From positions 496,001 through 560,000 of the forward strand of contig NZ_CP031513.1 in the NCBI RefSeq assembly GCF_003522965.1: a stretch of DNA of 64,000 nucleotides, read 5' to 3'. Numbering within the stretch: position 1 is the stretch's first letter; each line of letters begins with the position of its first letter. Origin of the DNA: Bombilactobacillus bombi. GTDB taxonomy: Bacteria > Bacillota > Bacilli > Lactobacillales > Lactobacillaceae. Made by a program: the position numbers and the translations under genes. Below are positions 29,067-37,029 of this stretch, in pieces. A model generated the notes under the pieces. That model did not search any database. It worked only from the letters and a program-made list of their open reading frames with translations, and was not told the DNA's origin.

Positions 29067-29262
29067 TTGGGCGTTTTAGATTAATATCTTTTTTATTAAT
29101 TATAGAATTTACGATAATAGATTATAGTTTTTTTGTTTAAAGCTGTCTCTTTAATTAAAAAAATCTTAGTAATATTTTTTTAGGACTATTGAAATCTAAT
29201 AAAAAATACTTTTTCATTTAGAAAATTCCTTATAAATACCACTTGAAAAATTAAATTTATTA

Positions 29263-29292
29263 TTGACCTTTAATATTTTTTTAATGTATACT
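29263..29292 (+). promoter_or_regulatory. Promoter before the RiPP-precursor relic
   Basis: TTGACC (29263-29268), an 18-base spacer, then TATACT (29287-29292), with AAGGAGG and an ATG 30 bases on. It looks fully functional although the gene behind it is broken. Confidence 0.7.
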
Positions 29293-29322
29293 CTCTATAT
29301 TCTTAATAAGGAGGCTATTACT

Positions 29323-29554
29323 ATGAAAGCTATTGTAACTAAAACTGAAGAAAAAAAGATTTATGAAGATCAAACATTTCCATTATAAATTAGAGATAAA
29401 AAGATTAGTGCAAAGGTAAATACCTTCTTTGAGGATGGAGATAAGCATAAATTTTGGATATGAAAGAAGTTTGCAAAATAATAGAGTCGCTGAAATTCAT
29501 GATGATAATTATTTCTGTTGTTCCTCCAGTTGCGGTAGTTACCATGAAAAATAA
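29323..29554 (+). pseudogene. Broken precursor gene of an azole-type (streptolysin S-like) peptide
   Basis: The ATG at 29323 opens MKAIVTKTEEKKIYEDQTFPL and hits TAA at 29386-29388; the same frame goes on with IRDKKISAKVNTFFEDGDKH, then needs one shift near 29,450 to reach EIHDDNYFCCSSSCGSYHEK and a stop at 29,552. The CCSSSCGSY end is a heterocyclisable Cys/Ser core of the kind found in TOMM/LAP precursors. A YcaO relic and an ABC exporter follow, which is why I read it as a precursor. An independent 39-codon frame from ATG 29435 also covers the core but has no usable ribosome site. Confidence 0.6.
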
Positions 29555-29646
29555 GTAATTAAAATTTTAAAGGCTACATGTTATCTCAACATGCGGCCTT
29601 AACTATAAGTATATAGTTCAATTAAAAATCAAATTATCTAAAATAA

Positions 29647-30113
29647 TGCGGTATTTTTGTCATATTAATAATAGGTACTAATAATAAAGTGTTTTCAATA
29701 GGTCTAAATGCTGGATTAGCATTTACTGAAGCGTTAAATGGCGCTTTAGAGGAGTTTCAACAGAGCTATGAATCTATTTTGTTATATCAAAATAATCCTA
29801 GTAATAATGAAAAAGAACTCTATAAGAAAAATTTTTTAAATCAAACAGCTAAAGAGTTTATTCAAAAATTCTTATTTTTGGAAAAATTCTTTTAGATTAT
29901 AAACTGCAAAAGAAACGTAATAATAATGATCTTAATTCTTTGAAAAAATTAATACGTAAGGTACCGATAAAATATTACGCTGTATCTATTCCTTCAATTA
30001 ATAAAAAAACTGGAATAAAAATAGTAAAAGTTTTTTCTACAGATACCTTTCCACATATAAACACTCAAATAATTAATCCTAATAATAAGGGAAATCCAAT
30101 TCTTTTTCCGTGA
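29647..30113 (+). pseudogene. C-terminal relic of a YcaO (SagD-like) cyclodehydratase
   Basis: The first part reads VFSIGLNAGLAFTEALNGALEEF, matching the YcaO pattern of a Gly-rich loop followed by AxxxALxExxxR. It stops at 29,893. In another frame the sequence continues IKYYAVSIPSINKKTGIKIV then FSTDTFPHINTQ and ends GNPILFP, the proline-rich C-terminus typical of TOMM YcaO enzymes. The N-terminal 250 or more residues are missing. Such enzymes make azolines from Cys/Ser/Thr with a partner E1-like protein. The stop is 12 bases from the ABC permease start. Confidence 0.65.
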
Positions 30114-30125
30114 GGTGTGTACAAT

Positions 30126-30890
30126 ATGAAAATAATTTATAACTATGTCCAAACATTCAATAAAATTATTTGGTCTGAAAAAATTCCATTTATATATACG
30201 CTTTTTTTGCCAGCTGTATTTTATATTTTTTCAAATTTTCATTATCTTTCTTTTGGTAAAGTTTCGCTCTATAAACTATTATTATCTACAAGTAATTATT
30301 TTGCATATATGGTAGTTTCAGTTGCTATAAATGGTGTTTCATTACAGCTTATTAGTTTCAGAGAAAGTGGTTTTTTAAAAACCTTTACTATGATTTCTGG
30401 GGGAGAACGAAAATTTCCGGTTTATGGACTATTAATTAGTGAGTTTCTTTTTGGGTATATGTGCATATTCCTATTTGGTATGTTTATTTCTTTTTTTGAT
30501 ATTAAAAATATTATAAAAATTGTTTTAATATATACTTTAATTTATTTATTTACTGCTTTTCCTGTAATGTTTGTTAGTGTATTACTCGATATTTTTCCTT
30601 TGCGATTTAATACTAGTAGTGTACTTGCTAATTTAGGCCTTTTTTTAATGATTTGGCTATCTGCTGTTAGAAAAGATACGGGATCTTTTATAGGGGAACT
30701 TCTTTTTGGGATTAATCCAGCGGATTATGTTACCCAGGTTGCTTCTCTAATTATTAATTTTTTTCAATATCATAATTTTGTAAATATGTATCAGCTATTA
30801 TCAGTGTTATCTTTATTTGTTATATATTGTATCGTTGGTTATATTGTAAGCTCAAAAATAAAAATAAATTCTTTATTAATGAGAAATTAA
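30126..30890 (+). CDS. ABC-2 type transporter permease, likely peptide exporter
   Basis: A 254-residue membrane protein with six hydrophobic segments (for example residues 25-45, 60-80, 100-125, 135-160, 170-190, 225-245). It lacks cytosolic domains, as in ABC-2 permeases. The ATG at 30126 lies about 8 bases from TGAGGTG; a GTG at 30117 is inside that site. Placed between a YcaO relic and an ATPase, it corresponds to SagH/SagI-like exporters, but could be an unrelated drug or peptide efflux permease. Confidence 0.75.
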   Translation: MKIIYNYVQTFNKIIWSEKIPFIYTLFLPAVFYIFSNFHYLSFGKVSLYKLLLSTSNYFAYMVVSVAINGVSLQLISFRESGFLKTFTMISGGERKFPVYGLLISEFLFGYMCIFLFGMFISFFDIKNIIKIVLIYTLIYLFTAFPVMFVSVLLDIFPLRFNTSSVLANLGLFLMIWLSAVRKDTGSFIGELLFGINPADYVTQVASLIINFFQYHNFVNMYQLLSVLSLFVIYCIVGYIVSSKIKINSLLMRN

Positions 30891-30904
30891 GGATGGTAGA
30901 TAAT

Positions 30905-31600
30905 ATGGAAATTACTTTAAATAATGTTTCATTTAGCTACAATGAGCATTCTATTTTAAAAAACTGTGATGATGAGTTTACTTCTGGTAAAATTAATTAT
31001 TTGATTGGATATAACGGTGCTGGTAAAAGTACTTTGTTTGATTTAATCAGTGGAATACAAAGGGTTTACGAAGGAGAAATTACAGGAAATACTAAAACTA
31101 ATGAGATAATTTATCAAACTCAAAATCCTGTTTTTTTTGGATCTTTAACAGGAAAAGATTTAAAGAAATTTATTTTTGGAATTTCTGAAGGGCATAAAGA
31201 AATTGATGTTGAGAAATTGAGTACTAGATTTAAGAACTTATATTATGATTTAATGCCTAGAAGATTAGGAGATATGTCCGTTGGAGAAAAAAGATGGCTT
31301 TTAATATTTTTAGAAAGCTATCTAAATAAGAGTATATTTTTACTTGATGAACCGACTAGTGGAGTTGATCCTGTATCTACCAAGCAAATTAATGAGCAGT
31401 TGTTGGAATTAGCAAATGATCCTCAAAAGATTATTATTGTTACTACACATGACCTGAAACATATCGTAGGAGTTAATTGTTATATTCACTTGCTTAACAA
31501 TAAAAAGATAAAGAGATTTAATTCTTACGAGTCTTTTGTTAAGATATCTTCTAAATTAGATCCAGAAGATGCATTTGCAATTTTGACTAAAAATGATTAA
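30905..31600 (+). CDS. ABC transporter ATP-binding protein (partner of 30126 permease)
   Basis: A 231-residue ATPase. Walker A is GYNGAGKST at about residues 33-41, signature DMSVGEKRW at about 130, Walker B SIFLLDEPTSG at about 147-157, with the switch His in VTTHD. The signature SVGEK deviates from LSGGQ. I start at ATG 30905 (MEITLNNVSFSY), 9-10 bases behind AAGGATGG; longer versions overlap the permease. The pair is the only intact part of this peptide locus. Confidence 0.85.
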   Translation: MEITLNNVSFSYNEHSILKNCDDEFTSGKINYLIGYNGAGKSTLFDLISGIQRVYEGEITGNTKTNEIIYQTQNPVFFGSLTGKDLKKFIFGISEGHKEIDVEKLSTRFKNLYYDLMPRRLGDMSVGEKRWLLIFLESYLNKSIFLLDEPTSGVDPVSTKQINEQLLELANDPQKIIIVTTHDLKHIVGVNCYIHLLNNKKIKRFNSYESFVKISSKLDPEDAFAILTKND

Positions 31601-31691
31601 GGCTGTTCGGATAAATTATAGAATTTACGATAACAAATAAAAGGGCACTTACATTGCTTTTCGACAGCAATGCAGGGGCTTTTTTAATTAT

Positions 31692-32071
31692 CGATATTTA
31701 ACTGGTAGTGAAATTAAAAATATTACTGGGGTAGGATTAAGTGTTTTCCAAATTTGTGAAGATGGTGGTTACGAAGAAAAATACTTCATTCATTCTCAAA
31801 AATATCAAGATGCAGTTCAAGCTGTTAATATAGCTCTAAAATTAGATTTTCCAGCAAATAATACTATTCATTTTGTGGTAGATGTAGATATTCAAGATGG
31901 AGATATTGTAATAGTTTATGGAACACGCAACGTTTGTCTTCATGTTTTTAGACTGACAATCTGGGCTTTGGAATGCCACCAAAATGGTCATTTGACCAAT
32001 TTATCGAATACATAATTGGCAATGTTGATATCGATCAAGTTGGTACTGTCTTAACTTACTATATTTACTGA
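31692..32071 (+). pseudogene. Relic of a DUF1906 glycoside-hydrolase-like domain protein
   Basis: The frame from 31,692 has no start codon but reads RYLTGSEIKN, GLSVFQICEDGG, ALKLDFPANNTIHFVVDVD and VYGTRNVC, all DUF1906 (Rv2525c-like) landmarks. A frame change near 31,950 leads to NLGFGMPPKWSFDQF and GNVDIDQVGT, the usual C-terminal block. Start, several internal segments and frame are lost. Such proteins are secreted cell-wall-active enzymes, often phage-linked. Confidence 0.65.
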
Positions 32072-32092
32072 GTTTGGATTTTAGAATAAAAA

Positions 32093-32118
32093 AATAAGCC
32101 TCATTTAAGAGGCTTATT
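32093..32118 (-). terminator. Terminator of the 32114 membrane-protein gene
   Basis: AATAAGCCTC/GAGGCTTATT, a 10-base-pair stem with 6-base loop, overlapping the stop codon. The same element ends the paralogue at 56,218. Confidence 0.8.
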
Positions 32119-32809
32119 TATTTGTTAGGTTACGATAATTATCGGTGATATGTTTAATTTCTGCTAGATGCGGGTTCAATAATGTTTGGTTCCACTTGCT
32201 TTTTTCAAAAATTAAATATTGATACTTATTATACATTTGCTTTTTAGTATGTGGTACACAAATGACAAAAATATAATAATGATCAGTATTGAGGAAACTT
32301 TCGTAACGTTTAAATGACGGGTGAAGAAGAGAAGCAGACTGTAGACTTTTAAAAATAGGATCCTTATTAATATTATAATTGTTATCTCCAGGTTTACTAG
32401 ATAAATATAGTTCACCCTTATTTTGATTATAAAGACTTAATAGTTCAGGGTTTTTCTGCATGATATCAACAAAGAGTGCTTTTTTATCACTATCTGGAGA
32501 TAAACTGACCCAGGCCGCATAATAGCCAGATTTAGTATGTCTTAAAAATCCCTTTCTAAAATCTCTTTTTAAGTTAAGGCTAACAATTAAAATTGCTATC
32601 ACACAAATAATAGTATAAATTATCCAAAAAGTTCTTTGTTGATGCAAAAGCTTTGAAAAACCTGTAGAAAAAACAGTATAAAAATACAACAAGGCAAAAA
32701 CTATTCCCCAAAATATTAAGAGCCGGCGATAAGTTTTAGGCTTGGCATATTTCCAAACGATATTTCTAATTTGTTTAAGTTCCTGTGTAGAGATATAAGA
32801 AAGTAACAT
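32114..32809 (-). CDS. Membrane protein of unknown function, copy 1
   Basis: A 231-residue protein I do not recognise. It has two membrane segments (about residues 28-48 and 61-82) behind a basic N-terminus, then a 150-residue soluble domain with charged, Tyr-rich sequence (DHYYIFVICVPHTKKQMYNK). A 232-residue paralogue at 56,218-56,916 is about 85% identical, with differences clustered in the second membrane segment. Both copies stand beside a YafQ-type toxin gene or relic. The start ATG is preceded by AAAGGATAATTT. Confidence 0.75.
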   Translation of the reverse strand: MLLSYISTQELKQIRNIVWKYAKPKTYRRLLIFWGIVFALLYFYTVFSTGFSKLLHQQRTFWIIYTIICVIAILIVSLNLKRDFRKGFLRHTKSGYYAAWVSLSPDSDKKALFVDIMQKNPELLSLYNQNKGELYLSSKPGDNNYNINKDPIFKSLQSASLLHPSFKRYESFLNTDHYYIFVICVPHTKKQMYNKYQYLIFEKSKWNQTLLNPHLAEIKHITDNYRNLTNK

Positions 32810-32907
32810 TTAAATTATCCTTTAAGTAGTATATTTTATAATTATTAAATCTTATTAATTATAACAATATTCCTAGTAATTGAAATGATGATATAGGAGC
32901 TACTTTT

Positions 32908-33189
32908 TTATTTAAAAAGATCTGAATGGGAACCAGTTTCAATGAAACGTATAAATTCGCCGTCATATTTATAAATCAATAACCAATCTGGTTTAATATG
33001 TAAATCACGCTCTGGCTTTCTATTCACCAAAGGGTAATCGTTATAATGTGGCTCTAACGGTTTATCTTGTAACAATTTATAATAAACAGTTTCAAAATCC
33101 TCTTTTTTATAATGACCCCCTCGCAGTATCGCTTTATAGTGCTTTTTAAACTGGCGTTCAAAGGCAGGTTTATATACAAAATTAGTCAT
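32908..33189 (-). CDS. yafQ: YafQ-family mRNA interferase toxin, copy 1 (complete module)
   Basis: A 93-residue RelE-fold ribonuclease toxin. FERQFKKHYK near the N-terminus, the basic LVNRKPERDLHIKPDWLLIY core, and the C-terminal TGSHSDLF with the catalytic-type His at position 88 match YafQ. It overlaps the antitoxin gene by 8 bases. Copies lie at 49,037 (intact, lone) and 57,337 (decayed). Confidence 0.9.
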   Translation of the reverse strand: MTNFVYKPAFERQFKKHYKAILRGGHYKKEDFETVYYKLLQDKPLEPHYNDYPLVNRKPERDLHIKPDWLLIYKYDGEFIRFIETGSHSDLFK

Positions 33190-33424
33190 TTAACCAGTTC
33201 AAACCTTCCTCAGGATTATTAAATTCAAGATAATCTTGACTTTTCATAGCTGTTTTTAAACGTGAAGTAGGTTGAGACACCTCAAATGGGATTCCACCTG
33301 CTTCAATAGATTTTTTGGCAAATATACGAAATGCCTCACCAGGGGTTAAACCCACGCGTTTAAGGACGATTTCAAAGTCTTTTTTTTCTTTATCATCCAT
33401 TCTAAAATGTACTTGGCTCTTCAT
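33182..33424 (-). CDS. dinJ: DinJ/RelB-family antitoxin
   Basis: An 80-residue antitoxin with an N-terminal ribbon-helix-helix (SQVHFRMDDKEKKDFEIVLK, then GLTPGEAFRIFAKK) and a toxin-binding tail ending GLNWLND. The ATG at 33424 has AGAGGTGATACTT upstream; the ATG at 33445 lies at the operator. It neutralises YafQ and should autoregulate through the palindrome just upstream. Confidence 0.9.
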   Translation of the reverse strand: MKSQVHFRMDDKEKKDFEIVLKRVGLTPGEAFRIFAKKSIEAGGIPFEVSQPTSRLKTAMKSQDYLEFNNPEEGLNWLND

Positions 33425-33446
33425 AAGTATCACCTCTAATTTCATG

Positions 33447-33462
33447 GTACCAGTTGGTACCG
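33447..33462. promoter_or_regulatory. Autoregulatory operator of dinJ-yafQ
   Basis: GGTACCA-GT-TGGTACC, a 7-base-arm palindrome immediately upstream of dinJ on the minus strand, the normal place for a DinJ/YafQ-bound operator. Confidence 0.75.
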
Positions 33463-33545
33463 AGAAAAAGCAAACATTTTACCTAAAATCAATATCATCT
33501 AATATTTCTTCTATACTAACTCTGAATACAATAAACCTTGGTTAA

Positions 33546-34014
33546 AAATATAACTTTTGTTATGTGTATACTATGTCTAATCTTAATATGTTTCATTTTA
33601 GAATGCTATTTATATTACTTGGCATGACTTAATCCACACGGCACTAGAACAACTTGGGAAAACAGCTTATCTCAAATAGCTTTATGAATTATTAGACGGT
33701 GCTGTGAAAGTCAAGAACAATAGTAATTGGCTGGCAACAATTAGTAGGGTACTGGAAACTACCCCTAATTAATTGAAGACAATATCCATTAAATAACTAG
33801 TTCCTGTAAGGAAAGGTGTAAAGTCAAAACAGGAAATTGAGATTGATTAGAAGATAAAACAAACAGCAGACCGGATTGCGATCGGATTTGCTGCGGCTGA
33901 TCCACCTCCAACCAACTTGCAAATGAAGATTAATAAGAATATCTAATGCAGTAAGTAAATAATACATAACAAGATAAGAGGTATAGGAAAAGCATTAGCT
34001 TCAATAGTATAATT
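33546..34014. other. Stretch with gene debris only
   Basis: No intact gene. On the + strand a broken frame reads TALEQLGKTAYLK, then YELLDGAVKVKNNSNW, resembling a winged-helix module of restriction-type proteins, but stops interrupt it; a GC-richer bit (about 33,872-33,915) follows. Not assignable. Confidence 0.4.
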
Positions 34015-34028
34015 GCTGAAAATCTAAG

Positions 34029-34412
34029 TTAAATCTTAGACTTTTTTATTTTGATAGCATAAATTTCATTGAACTTTATTAAATGAGTACCAATTACTAA
34101 ATTATCTTGATAATAACCAGCAATCTTGCCTTGAATAAACGGTGTCACTAAAAAATCTTTGTCAATAATTGCGGGTTCAATAATGACTTCTAAATTTTTA
34201 GTTACTGCTTCGTCAATTACTTCAACAATTTCCTTGGCAGCCATTTGTTCAGAATGTTGGCGTTGCCGTACTTCATGATCATGTTTGTGCAGCTGATTTA
34301 ATTTGGAAGTGTGGTCACTTAAATAAAATCCCTGCCATTTTAACATGCCGCGATCTTGATATTCAGTTAAAAATTTTTGTACTAAACGTGAATCAAATTC
34401 AGAATTAGTCAT
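34029..34412 (-). CDS. YolD-like protein, partner of UvrX
   Basis: A 127-residue member of the YolD/DUF1792-like group found next to Y-family polymerases in Firmicutes. It opens MTNSEFDSRLVQKFL; the middle is charged (KLNQLHKHDHEVRQRQHSEQ) and the C-terminal third forms a small beta domain (VIGTHLIKFNEIYAIKIKKS). The ATG at 34412 is 7 bases from GGTGGGA and overlaps uvrX by 8 bases. Its C-terminal part is duplicated at 28,874. Confidence 0.8.
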   Translation of the reverse strand: MTNSEFDSRLVQKFLTEYQDRGMLKWQGFYLSDHTSKLNQLHKHDHEVRQRQHSEQMAAKEIVEVIDEAVTKNLEVIIEPAIIDKDFLVTPFIQGKIAGYYQDNLVIGTHLIKFNEIYAIKIKKSKI

Positions 34413-35706
34413 AAGCATTCCCACCAGCATGTCCGCCGACTAAACCGTCACGGTTGATGGCAGTAGCACCAGGTAACAGGCTAGATAATTTAACAATAGA
34501 TTTAAAACCATATTTTTGGCGAATTGCGTCAACAGTTTGGTCAATTTCTCGCTGCTTAAAAGTTTGGTTGTTCTGCTCAAAAAGGTTAAGCTGTAAATGA
34601 TTGTCAGTAACTAATTGAGCGCAACTAACAGTTAAATTGCGAACACTTTCTCCTTGCCATTGATCATTAAATAGTTGAATTACAGTTTGGGCTAAAATTT
34701 TATTACTGTTGGTAGGGGTAATTTTGGTAGAATGGCCAAACCCTGAGCGTCCAGTTTGTTCTTTGGCCGCATAAGAAAAACCCACGTGCAAATGAATTTC
34801 AGAAGCTAATAGGTGGTGAGTGCGAATTCTGGCTCCAACTTGTTCAGCAATTTCGCGTAAGACAATCTCAATTTCTGAACGGGAATGATAATCACGCGGA
34901 AGTACTTGGGAGTTGCCGTAAGATTTTTCTGTGGGGTGATACTGCTGCCGAATTAATGCACGATCAATGCCCCAAGCAAAAGCAAATAATTGACTGCCTA
35001 TTACGCCCATTTGTTCCTTTAACTGATAGGGATTGTAGTGGGCTAAATCATACATACTATTGATACCAAAACTATTTAATTTTTTGGCCGTTCTTTTTCC
35101 AATTGACCAGACGGCACTTAATTCAGTTATTGGCCATAATTTGTCAGCAATATCTTCGTAATGCCATTCTCCAATTAAGCTATGAGTATGCTTAGCTTCT
35201 AGATCCAGAGCCAACTTGGCCAATAAAGGATTATCCCCAATGCCCACAGTAACGTATAATCCTAATTCTTGTTTGATTTTTAGTTGAATTTTGCGGGCTA
35301 CTTCGCGGGGACTATGACCAAAGAGTTTCCAACTATCGTTCATGTCAATGAGAGATTCGTCAATGGAGTAGGGGTGAATATCCTCTTCAGCGGCAAATTG
35401 TCGAAAAATTTCATTGATTGCTAAATTGTATTTGATATAAAGGTTCATGCGTGGCGGCACAATGATTAACCCTTTATCATGAGGCAAATCACGTCTGCGC
35501 GTCACATTACTAATACCAAATAACTTTTTGGCCATAGGACTGCTGGCCAGAACTAGACCACCATTGGTGTTTTGTGCTTCGGACATAACAACTAAAATAG
35601 ATTTTAGAGGATTAAGACCAAGTTGAATCGATTCTACACTAGCATAAAAGGACTTATTATCAATCATAAAAGTGACTCGTCGCGGCTCATTGCTGTAATC
35701 GTACAT
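34405..35706 (-). CDS. uvrX: Y-family DNA polymerase UvrX (UmuC/DinB type)
   Basis: A 433-residue lesion-bypass polymerase. Catalytic motifs are FMIDNKSFYASVES near residue 15 (first Asp), PYSIDESLIDM near residue 115 (Asp-Glu), and a helix-hairpin-helix region (WSIGKRTAKKLNSFGI). The ATG at 35706 is 9 bases from AAAGGTG; an in-frame GTG at 35718 overlaps that site. It forms an operon with the YolD-like gene and has a LexA box 45 bases upstream, so it is DNA-damage inducible. Such operons are often on plasmids or phages. Confidence 0.93.
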   Translation of the reverse strand: MYDYSNEPRRVTFMIDNKSFYASVESIQLGLNPLKSILVVMSEAQNTNGGLVLASSPMAKKLFGISNVTRRRDLPHDKGLIIVPPRMNLYIKYNLAINEIFRQFAAEEDIHPYSIDESLIDMNDSWKLFGHSPREVARKIQLKIKQELGLYVTVGIGDNPLLAKLALDLEAKHTHSLIGEWHYEDIADKLWPITELSAVWSIGKRTAKKLNSFGINSMYDLAHYNPYQLKEQMGVIGSQLFAFAWGIDRALIRQQYHPTEKSYGNSQVLPRDYHSRSEIEIVLREIAEQVGARIRTHHLLASEIHLHVGFSYAAKEQTGRSGFGHSTKITPTNSNKILAQTVIQLFNDQWQGESVRNLTVSCAQLVTDNHLQLNLFEQNNQTFKQREIDQTVDAIRQKYGFKSIVKLSSLLPGATAINRDGLVGGHAGGNAYD

Positions 35707-35750
35707 AGGTAATCGCACCTTTAATTAAGTTTAAATTACACTTAATTATA

Positions 35751-35764
35751 CGAACGTATGTTCG
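35751..35764. promoter_or_regulatory. LexA (SOS) box of the uvrX operon
   Basis: CGAACGTATGTTCG matches the Gram-positive LexA site CGAACATATGTTCG at 13 of 14 positions and lies upstream of uvrX. Confidence 0.9.
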
Positions 35765-35786
35765 AAAAATCAAGGCCAATATTTTA

Positions 35787-36461
35787 CTAATTGTCAGGTA
35801 TACTGACTGTTTTGGTTAGATAAGGTGTATGTGGACCTGATGAATAATTAGAAAAGTTAACAGTTATGTTAGCAGTTTTATTGCCGTTGTCCGTTACACT
35901 ACCAAAGTACCATGCTTCGTCATCCTGATTTTGAGTTGAAAAATTAAAAGTATGATTATTTGGAGCAGTTTCAGGAGAAGAATGCCAATAACTGATTTTA
36001 TCTGTATTTTTAAATATAAAATAAGGTATATCGTTTTCTAGCAATTGTTTAGCCATTACTTCTGTAAGAATATAATTTGTATCTATTGCTTTTATCGTTT
36101 GACTACTATTTTGTTTATCTTTGTTCGTTTGATTGTTATTATTTGTTGAATTATTGGGATTCGTACCTTTAGAATTTTGATTATTTAAAATGGAACTTTG
36201 ATTTTTGGAAACTTGGATAGACTCTCTTTTTTTATTTTCCTTTTTTTGAGATTTTGAGTATGGAGAATTGATAACTTTTTTTGAATTAGAAACGGAATTC
36301 TGATTAGTGTGCCTTAAGTTATTATTTGAAATAGGATTACTAATAATAAAAATAAATAACAAAAGTAGAATAATCAGAATAGAAATAAATAAATACTTTT
36401 TCTTACTTTTATAATATGTGTACTGCGAGCGTTTATGATTATCAGAAAAGTATCTTTTCAA
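35787..36461 (-). CDS. Membrane-anchored surface protein of unknown function
   Basis: A 224-residue protein not recognised by family. It has a basic N-terminus (about 23 residues), one membrane segment (about 24-42, Ile/Leu rich), a low-complexity Ser/Asn/Lys/Gln linker (about 45-125, with runs of Asn), then a compact 95-residue extracellular domain containing YFIFKNTDKISYWHSS and DDEAWYFGSVTDNGN. It starts at TTG 36461 behind AAGGAAGGA; no ATG is available. Topology (inside-out anchor) resembles zinc-ribbon/anchored proteins of lactobacilli. Single gene. Confidence 0.65.
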   Translation of the reverse strand: MKRYFSDNHKRSQYTYYKSKKKYLFISILIILLLLFIFIISNPISNNNLRHTNQNSVSNSKKVINSPYSKSQKKENKKRESIQVSKNQSSILNNQNSKGTNPNNSTNNNNQTNKDKQNSSQTIKAIDTNYILTEVMAKQLLENDIPYFIFKNTDKISYWHSSPETAPNNHTFNFSTQNQDDEAWYFGSVTDNGNKTANITVNFSNYSSGPHTPYLTKTVSIPDN

Positions 36462-36564
36462 TTTAGTTAGTTCCTTCCTTCAATATACTTTTTCATTCTA
36501 GTAGATAGTTTAAAAATATAATTAGTTTTTTTAAATATATATAAATAATATTACATAAATAGTA

Positions 36565-36595
36565 TTGACATGGAGCTAACTCCAGCCTTTATATT
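36565..36595 (+). promoter_or_regulatory. MerR-type promoter with 19-bp spacer
   Basis: TTGACA (36565-36570) and TATATT (36590-36595) are separated by 19 bases, and the spacer holds the dyad TGGAG-CTAA-CTCCA (36571-36584). An over-long spacer with a central dyad is the hallmark of promoters twisted open by MerR-family activators. It drives 36652 and 37022; the likely regulator is the MerR gene at 37,851. Confidence 0.85.
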
Positions 36596-36651
36596 AAAAT
36601 TTGTGGATATATATTAATTATATATTACATAAATTATAGGAGGCTCCTTAA

Positions 36652-37029
36652 ATGACAGAAAATACTAGATTAGATATTGGAAAAAAGACACTTGCTAATG
36701 TTGACGGGCCAGCAGCTGATAACGTGATGAATTCTTTAAAGAATATTGCCCCTGATGTTGGTAAATATATATTCGAATTTGCTTTTGGAGATATTTACAA
36801 TAGACCCAACTTAGATTTAAAACAAAGAGAAATGGTTACAATAACTAGTTTACTAACGCAGGGAGACACAGCGGCACAACTAAATGTGCATATAAATGCT
36901 TCATTAAATGTGGGCTGGAAGCAGGAAGAAATTATTGAAACGTTTATTCAATGTATTCCTTATGTTGGATTTCCAAAAGTTTTAAATGCTATCAATGTTG
37001 CAAAGGAAGTTTTTAAAGAGCGTGCATAA
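36652..37029 (+). CDS. Carboxymuconolactone decarboxylase/AhpD-like family protein
   Basis: A 125-residue all-helical protein of the CMD family: NRPNLDLKQREMVTITSLLTQGD and LNVHINASLNVGWKQEEI are the family core. There is no CxxC pair, so it is not a typical AhpD peroxidase; the His in NVHINASL is the usual conserved residue of gamma-CMD-like members. It has AGGAGG and a MerR-controlled promoter. MerR-CMD pairs are common in Firmicutes stress loci. Coupled to the sirtuin gene by an 8-base overlap. Confidence 0.88.
   Translation: MTENTRLDIGKKTLANVDGPAADNVMNSLKNIAPDVGKYIFEFAFGDIYNRPNLDLKQREMVTITSLLTQGDTAAQLNVHINASLNVGWKQEEIIETFIQCIPYVGFPKVLNAINVAKEVFKERA

Noticed and set aside
29435-29554. Independent 39-codon gene for the Cys-rich peptide
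   Set aside because: The ATG directly abuts its only purine run and the upstream ATG at 29323 has the real ribosome site, so a broken longer precursor is more likely.
33315-33545. 76-codon + strand frame across dinJ and its operator
   Set aside because: It is antisense to a convincing antitoxin gene and runs through its operator; no ribosome site.
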